DNA of 62,859 nucleotides, from positions 42,656 to 105,514 of the forward strand of contig DBBQ01000023.1 in assembly GCA_002292265.1 (NCBI GenBank), written 5' to 3'. The position numbers and the translations under genes are program-made. Below, piece after piece: positions 58,526 through 62,859 of the stretch. The notes beneath the pieces were generated by a model. The model ran no database searches. It was given only the letters and a program-made list of their open reading frames with translations, and was not told where the DNA came from. This stretch comes from Flavobacteriaceae bacterium UBA980. GTDB lineage: Bacteria > Bacteroidota > Bacteroidia > Flavobacteriales > Flavobacteriaceae. Numbering within the stretch: the stretch's first letter is position 1; each line of letters begins with the position of its first letter.

Positions 58526-59135
58526 TTACCAATCGTCTTTTTCCAAGGATTTTGATGTATTTCCGTCCTTTATTGCTTTTTCAATTGCGTCTAATGATAA
58601 AATAGCACTCAAATGTGATTTATAAAAAACTTTTCCCATAACGGTTTTTTGATTTCCTTTTGGATTAATTGGAAATGATTGTTCCACTCTTAAAGAAATT
58701 TCAGAAGGTGGTCCATCTCCACCAACAATTTTCTTATCATAAGTTGTCAAAGTAAATATAATTCTTGCTCTACCTTCTTTAACATCAACCCTTGCGATGT
58801 GCCAACAGTCAACATAAGTTGTGATAATTGATATTCCAACGTGTACATCATCATATAATCCTTTACCTACAATTCGACCTAATTCCTTGTCTTGAGTTTG
58901 AATTACAGATTTTCCACTACCATAGTTATAGACAAAATAATTTAGTGCTCTATTATATATTTCCTCTTTAGAAAATTTATGTGCTTCGACAATCCTTGTA
59001 TAGGTTACATTTCCATTGTCATCTAAAATTCCATTGACCTTCAATTTCAGCCAACATTTTTTTTGTTTTTTTATTTTGTCCACTTGCTGTTATTGAAAAA
59101 ATAGCTAATAAAATCATTAGTAAATTTATTTTCAT
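58526..59135 (-). pseudogene. DUF4468-like secreted protein, frameshifted
   Basis: The long open part (from 59083) encodes a DUF4468-like domain: DDNGNVTYTRIVEAHKFSKE, YFVYNYGSGKSVIQTQDKE, DGPPSEISLRVEQSFPI. Upstream, in another frame, ATG 59135 begins a good signal peptide (MKINLLMILLAIFSITASGQ) that continues NKKTKKMLAEIEGQW and then hits a stop. Removing one T from the T4 tract at 59025-59028 would join both frames smoothly (GQWNLDDNGNV), so the gene carries a one-base insertion, real or a sequencing error. It lies in an AT-rich islet. Confidence 0.8.
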
Positions 59136-59458
59136 ATTGTTTGTTTTAAATTATTGCTAACTATTGCATAAACCACATATGCGCTAAATTTCCTTTTTAA
59201 CTACTTCCTAAGTTTTGTATAGCACTCTTCTTCGGTTGGTTAAACAACAGTCTGTTCTTATTTTGATATTTTTTAAAACCAAAAACACGTAAATTCCCCA
59301 AAGCCAAACCCTGCTTTAGAACGTACTAGTTGCTGAAAATGTTACGAAAGAAACGATAGGTTTTCAAGGGCAAGTCTAGATTTGGGAATTCATAGCAAAT
59401 AAAGATATCAAAAAAGCCCTTTTAAAAAAAGGCTTTAACATTTTTCGGTGGTAGGAGC
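59136..59458. other. Intergenic part of the accessory islet, with second border and decayed frame
   Basis: A 323-bp gap. It holds TATTGCTAAC (59152-59161), the near-exact inverse of GTTGGCAATA at 58510; the motif ATATGCGCTAAATTT (59177-59191) shared with the first border; and a minus-strand frame (about 59197-59410) that reads protein-like, including GLALGNLRVFGFKKYQNKNR and LLFNQPKKSAIQNLGSS, with one internal stop near 59325 and no start. The lpd terminator lies at its right end. Confidence 0.5.
59410..59436 (-). terminator. Terminator of lpd
   Basis: AAAGCC (59413-59418) pairs with GGCTTT (59431-59436); on the minus strand a T run follows. About 23 bp after the lpd stop. Confidence 0.7.
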
Positions 59459-60847
59459 TTAGAGATGAATCACCTCGTCGTAGGCATCGGCCACAGCTTC
59501 CATAACGGCCTCACTCATAGTAGGGTGGGGGTGAACGGCTTTTAAGACCTCATGTCCTGTGGTTTCCAGCTTTCTGCCCAGTACCGCTTCGGCTATCATG
59601 TCCGTAACACCTGTACCGATCATATGGCATCCCAGCCATTCGCCGTATTTGGCGTCAAAGATAACTTTGACAAAGCCATCGGGAGTACCCCCAGCTTGGG
59701 CTTTTCCAGAAGCAGAAAAGGGAAATTTCCCCACTTTAATGTCGTAGCCTTTTTCTTTGGCTTGTGCTTCGGTAAGCCCTACGGAAGCGACTTCGGGGGA
59801 ACAGTAAGTACAGCCGGGAACATTTCCATAATCCAAAGGTTCCACAGTGTGTCCTGCAATTTTTTCAACACACAAGATGCCTTCTGCAGAAGCCACGTGT
59901 GCCAGGGCTTGCCCTTGGGTCACATCTCCAATGGAGTAATAGCCGGGCAGGTTGGTTTGGTAAAAGTCGTTGACAAGGATTTTATCCCGATCCACAGCAA
60001 TGCCCACTTCTTCCAGACCGATGTTTTCAATATTTGTTTTAATTCCCACGGCAGAAAGGACAACGTCGGCATCGAGCACCTCTTCTCCTTTTGTGGTTTT
60101 TACGGTGGCTTTAACTCCTTTTCCTTTGGTGTCCACGCCCGTGACTTCTGCATTGGTTAGGATTTTTATCCCACTCTTTTTAAAGGAGCGTTCCAGTTGT
60201 TTGGAGACTTCTTCGTCTTCCACGGGAACGATACGGTCTAGGTATTCCACGATAGTTACCTCGGTGCCCATCGCGTTGTAGAAATAGGCAAATTCAATTC
60301 CGATGGCTCCAGAACCGACGACTATTAATTTTTTAGGTTGTTTTTCCAAGCTCATCGCTTTGCGATAGCCAATCACTTTTTTTCCGTCTTGGGGAAGACT
60401 AGGGAGTTCTCGAGAACGCGCACCAGTAGCGATAATGATATTTTTCGCTTCGTATTCTTCGGTTTTGTCGCCTTGGGTGACGCTTACTTTTTTTCCGGGC
60501 ATGATTTTTCCATGGCCTTCCAGTACGTCAATCTTATTTTTTTTCATTAAAAACTGCACGCCTTTACTCATTCCGTCAGCTACATTACGACTTCGGTTCA
60601 CCACGGCGTCGAAGTCCTTGTCGTATTCTTTGATGGTCAATCCATAGTCCCCAGCATGCTTGAGGTATTCAAAAACTTGAGCGGATTTAAGCAGGGCTTT
60701 GGTGGGAATACACCCCCAGTTCAGACAAACGCCTCCCAGGCTTTCTTTTTCTACAATTGCGGTCTTAAATCCCAGTTGAGATGCGCGAATTGCAGTAACA
60801 TATCCTCCTGGACCACTTCCTAAAACTATAATATCGTATGCCGTCAT
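59459..60847 (-). CDS. lpdA: Dihydrolipoyl dehydrogenase
   Basis: FAD-dependent E3 subunit of 2-oxoacid dehydrogenase complexes; reoxidises dihydrolipoamide with NAD. The 462-residue protein has the FAD fold VLGSGPGGYVTAIRA, the redox disulfide GGVCLNWGCIPTKALL, the NAD region VVGSGAIGIEFAYFY and the C-terminal catalytic HPHPTMSE. Length normal. No E1 or E2 gene is next to it, so it probably serves several complexes. A TACCTTTG promoter box lies upstream. Confidence 0.97.
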   Translation of the reverse strand: MTAYDIIVLGSGPGGYVTAIRASQLGFKTAIVEKESLGGVCLNWGCIPTKALLKSAQVFEYLKHAGDYGLTIKEYDKDFDAVVNRSRNVADGMSKGVQFLMKKNKIDVLEGHGKIMPGKKVSVTQGDKTEEYEAKNIIIATGARSRELPSLPQDGKKVIGYRKAMSLEKQPKKLIVVGSGAIGIEFAYFYNAMGTEVTIVEYLDRIVPVEDEEVSKQLERSFKKSGIKILTNAEVTGVDTKGKGVKATVKTTKGEEVLDADVVLSAVGIKTNIENIGLEEVGIAVDRDKILVNDFYQTNLPGYYSIGDVTQGQALAHVASAEGILCVEKIAGHTVEPLDYGNVPGCTYCSPEVASVGLTEAQAKEKGYDIKVGKFPFSASGKAQAGGTPDGFVKVIFDAKYGEWLGCHMIGTGVTDMIAEAVLGRKLETTGHEVLKAVHPHPTMSEAVMEAVADAYDEVIHL

Positions 60848-60869
60848 GTACTATCATTTAAATTCGATA

Positions 60870-60877
60870 CAAAGGTA
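60870..60877 (-). promoter_or_regulatory. TAnnTTTG box before lpd
   Basis: Minus strand TACCTTTG, perfect, 22 nt before the lpd ATG. No clear TTG at -33. Confidence 0.45.
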
Positions 60878-60903
60878 AGAAATAAGAGGGGAATTTGTAT
60901 GCT

Positions 60904-61314
60904 TTATTTTGCTTCAGGATCGAAGGTGACACTGGTAGAATTAACGCAATAACGCACCCCCGTAGGAGTGGGACCATCGTTAAAAACATGTCCTTGATGT
61001 CCTCCACAGTGGGCACATACGATTTCGGTGCGCAGCATCCCATGAGTAGTATCTTTGATGTATTCCAACGCTCCTGGGAGGGCTTTGTCGTAACTGGGCC
61101 AGCCACAGGAACTGTCAAATTTATTTTCGGAACGGTACAAGGGGGTGTTGCAGCCTTTGCAATTGTAAGTACCGGACTCAAAATGATCGTTGTACTTTCC
61201 CGTAAATGGATATTCGGTTCCTTTTTCTCTTAAGATGCGGTACGACTCGGCATCGAGTTCTTTACGCCATTCGGCCTCCGATTTGGTGAGCGGATAGGAT
61301 TTAGGGTTGCTCAT
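60904..61314 (-). CDS. msrB: Peptide-methionine (R)-S-oxide reductase, cytoplasmic
   Basis: Repairs R-methionine sulfoxide in proteins. The 136-residue protein has two zinc CxxC pairs (NCKGCNTPLY, CAHCGGHQGH), CGWPSYDKAL and the catalytic cysteine in RYCVNS. It has no signal peptide, so it is cytoplasmic. Its start overlaps the end of a second msrB by 14 bp, so they form one transcript for two compartments. Confidence 0.95.
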   Translation of the reverse strand: MSNPKSYPLTKSEAEWRKELDAESYRILREKGTEYPFTGKYNDHFESGTYNCKGCNTPLYRSENKFDSSCGWPSYDKALPGALEYIKDTTHGMLRTEIVCAHCGGHQGHVFNDGPTPTGVRYCVNSTSVTFDPEAK

Positions 61315-61792
61315 CGGTGGGAATAAAATTTAATGCAGCAGAATTGATGCAATGCCTTTTGCCTGTTGTTTTTTTAGGACCATCGTTAAACACATGACCC
61401 AGATGACCGCCACAGGTATTGCATTTGAGTTCGGAACGGGGATAGCCAATTTTGTAATCGACGTCGTACTCTAAGTTGTTTTCAATTCCCCGATCAAAAG
61501 AGGGCCAACCCGAACCCGATTCGAATTTGTGTTTTGATTCGTACAAGGGAGTTTGACAGCCTGCGCAGACATAAGTTCCTTTTTCTTTGTTGTAATTTAA
61601 GTGACCTGAAAAAGCCCGTTCAGTACCCGCTTTTCGAAGGACATAATAGGCCATTTGTTGCAGTTCGGCTTTCCATTCCGCATCGGTTTTGACTACGGTG
61701 TATTCTTTTTTGGGTTTTTGTTGTTGCTCTTGGGAGATTCCGTTGCAACTGACCAACAAAAACAACATAAGTAGAGGTGCGATCGACTTCAT
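61301..61792 (-). CDS. msrB: Peptide-methionine (R)-S-oxide reductase, lipoprotein form
   Basis: A 163-residue MsrB with a signal peptide and lipobox (LLVSC, lipidated cysteine near residue 16), so anchored in the envelope. Zinc CxxC pairs (VCAGCQTPLY, CNTCGGHLGH), SGWPSFDRG and the catalytic cysteine in RHCINS are complete. First gene of the msrB pair, behind a good promoter. Probably protects periplasmic proteins against oxidation. Confidence 0.93.
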   Translation of the reverse strand: MKSIAPLLMLFLLVSCNGISQEQQQKPKKEYTVVKTDAEWKAELQQMAYYVLRKAGTERAFSGHLNYNKEKGTYVCAGCQTPLYESKHKFESGSGWPSFDRGIENNLEYDVDYKIGYPRSELKCNTCGGHLGHVFNDGPKKTTGKRHCINSAALNFIPTDEQP

Positions 61793-61804
61793 AAGTTTTT
61801 ATTT

Positions 61805-61833
61805 CAAAAATAAGCATTCTTTTTGTGTGTCAA
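61805..61833 (-). promoter_or_regulatory. Promoter of the msrB pair
   Basis: Minus strand: TTG (61833-61831), 18 nt, perfect TATTTTTG (61812-61805), 12 nt before ATG 61792. Short leader expected. Confidence 0.65.
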
Positions 61834-61917
61834 AAAATCATTGCATTTCCAACAAAACTATAACGGCAATTGTATCTAGTTGGTTGCAGTTTAGTAACTA
61901 TACTCCAAACCCAAATC

Positions 61918-62724
61918 ATGAAAAAATATATCTTCCTCGTTGTTCTCAGTGTTTTAAGTAGTTGTAAAGTCAACCAACTTACAGGTAAAAAGACGTTTAA
62001 TATCTTTTCGAACAAACAGCTCTTCCCCATGGCATTTTCGCAATACGAAAGTTTTTTAAAGGAACACCCCGTGATTCGCAATACCTCTGAAAGCCAAAAC
62101 ATCAAAGACATTGGTGGGCGTATCGCCAAAGCGGCACAGCTTTATTTTGAATACAAAGGCGCACCGAATTATTTAAAGGAGTACGCCTGGGAGTACAATT
62201 TGGTACAAAACGACCAATGCAATGCCTGGTGTATGCCGGGGGGTAAAATTGTGTTTTATTCCGGTATTCTACCCGTAGCGGCAAACTCGGATGGCATTGC
62301 GGCCATCATGGGGCATGAGGTAGCCCATTCTCTTTTGGATCACGGAGGACAGCGGATGTCTCTCAGCTTGGCACAACAAGGTTTGAATCTGGTAGCACTA
62401 AAAGCAACTGAAAAACAACCCGAGAAAAAACGCAAAGCCATTTTAACAGCCTATGGACTTGGGAGTACTGTTGGGGCGGTGCTTCCCTTTAGTCGTAAAC
62501 ACGAATCGGAAGCCGATAAAATTGGATTGGAGTTGATAATTCTAGCGGGTTACAATCCCCAGGAGGCTCCTCTGCTTTGGGAACGTATGAAAGCCGCTTC
62601 CGGAGGGAAAGCACCACCCGAACTCCTAAGTACCCATCCCTCCAGTCAAAGACGAATCGACAACCTAAAACGCTGGATTCCAGAGGCCCAAAAAAAAGCA
62701 GCCGAAATCCAAAGTAGGGAATAA
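61918..62724 (+). CDS. M48-family zinc metalloprotease, lipoprotein
   Basis: A 268-residue envelope protease. Lipobox LSSC (C16) after a short signal peptide; the zinc motif HEVAH (H133-H137) and the third ligand in ESEADKIGLELI near residue 207 are complete, as is STHPSSQRRI near the C terminus. It resembles LoiP/BepA-type proteases that degrade misfolded outer membrane proteins. I start at ATG 61918; the frame is open further up but without homology. Divergent from the msrB pair. Confidence 0.93.
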   Translation: MKKYIFLVVLSVLSSCKVNQLTGKKTFNIFSNKQLFPMAFSQYESFLKEHPVIRNTSESQNIKDIGGRIAKAAQLYFEYKGAPNYLKEYAWEYNLVQNDQCNAWCMPGGKIVFYSGILPVAANSDGIAAIMGHEVAHSLLDHGGQRMSLSLAQQGLNLVALKATEKQPEKKRKAILTAYGLGSTVGAVLPFSRKHESEADKIGLELIILAGYNPQEAPLLWERMKAASGGKAPPELLSTHPSSQRRIDNLKRWIPEAQKKAAEIQSRE

Positions 62725-62770
62725 GTTTTATCGACAGGATTTTGTTACATTCGAGTACTAAATTGTTACA

Positions 62771-62859
62771 ATGCTAACATTAAAAACTCCTTTGGAAAAA
62801 GGGAGTAAAAAACTGATCAACGCATGGGCGTTCTACGACTGGGCAAATTCGGTGTATTC
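62771..62859 (+). CDS. MFS transporter, UMF1/Atg22-like (5' part only)
   Basis: Starts at ATG 62771 and runs off the window after 29 residues. The end INAWAFYDWANSVY is the characteristic opening of UMF1-type MFS proteins (compare AWxLYDWANSA). Only the cytoplasmic N terminus and the beginning of the first membrane helix are seen, so the assignment rests on that motif. Confidence 0.75.
   Translation, partial: MLTLKTPLEKGSKKLINAWAFYDWANSVY

Noticed and set aside
58510..59161. Firm call of an integron attC array
   Set aside because: No integrase is adjacent in the window, and the core GTTRGCA does not fully fit GTTRRRY; kept only as a cassette-like hypothesis.

Overview
The window is chromosomal DNA of a Bacteroidota bacterium, most likely a Flavobacteriaceae member. 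Signs seen in the sequence: small lineage-specific families (CAL67264-type, DUF6095-, DUF6913-, DUF4835- and DUF6786-like proteins), RpoZ and BamD of the Bacteroidota type, a complete menaquinone route, and many promoters of the Bacteroidota type (TTG, 17-22 nt, TAnnTTTG). Both window ends cut genes: leuC on the left and an MFS transporter on the right. Almost everything is tightly packed housekeeping; no tRNA, rRNA, CRISPR array or intact insertion sequence was seen.

Layout. 1-5.7 kb: leuA-leuC (leucine), an unnamed helical-repeat protein, an RluA-type pseudouridine synthase and panB. 5.7-8.5 kb: dnaK with a sigma-54-like promoter and a strong terminator, then a truncated secreted-protein gene that runs into a GC-rich REP-like palindrome. 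8.6-16.7 kb: a menaquinone operon, thioesterase-menF-menD-menB-menA-menC-CPBP protease-menE. 16.7-26.6 kb: acyl-CoA carboxylase beta subunit, a small membrane protein with ABC-F EttA, a DUF6786-like lipoprotein, a GNAT enzyme with fumC, a 57-residue membrane peptide, a TonB-type outer membrane receptor and an ArsC/YfgD-like protein. 26.6-35.1 kb, nearly all on the minus strand: murQ, DUF6095, the thrS-infC-rpmI-rplT translation operon, icd, rplS, trmD and a DegP/HtrA protease. 35.1-45.1 kb: dapF-GNAT-mltG; dnaA with a tyrosine phosphatase and an RsmI-like methylase; ribD; GNAT-prmC-ligA. 45.2-57.9 kb: DUF6913, dapA, bamD-rpoZ-coaBC-DUF4835-recN, fabI-YbbR-coaE, an RprXY-like two-component system, xerD and aroQ. 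57.9-62.9 kb: a membrane protein, a small accessory islet, lpd, two msrB genes, an M48 lipoprotein protease and the start of the MFS gene.

How the genes work together. The men genes make menaquinone, but no menH is seen here. leuA/leuC, panB, dapA/dapF, aroQ, ribD, coaBC and coaE feed amino-acid and cofactor synthesis. dnaA, ligA, recN and xerD serve replication, repair and chromosome resolution. mltG, murQ, dapF and bamD serve the envelope. Many neighbours overlap by 1-14 bp, which points to translational coupling.

Points most worth a second look: infC appears to start with an AUA codon; dnaK carries a sigma-54-like promoter plus an inverted repeat; and an AT-rich islet at about 58.44-59.42 kb holds a frameshifted DUF4468 gene between two related cassette-like border sequences, beside a decayed reading frame. 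No clearly new multi-gene system was found; the islet is the nearest candidate.
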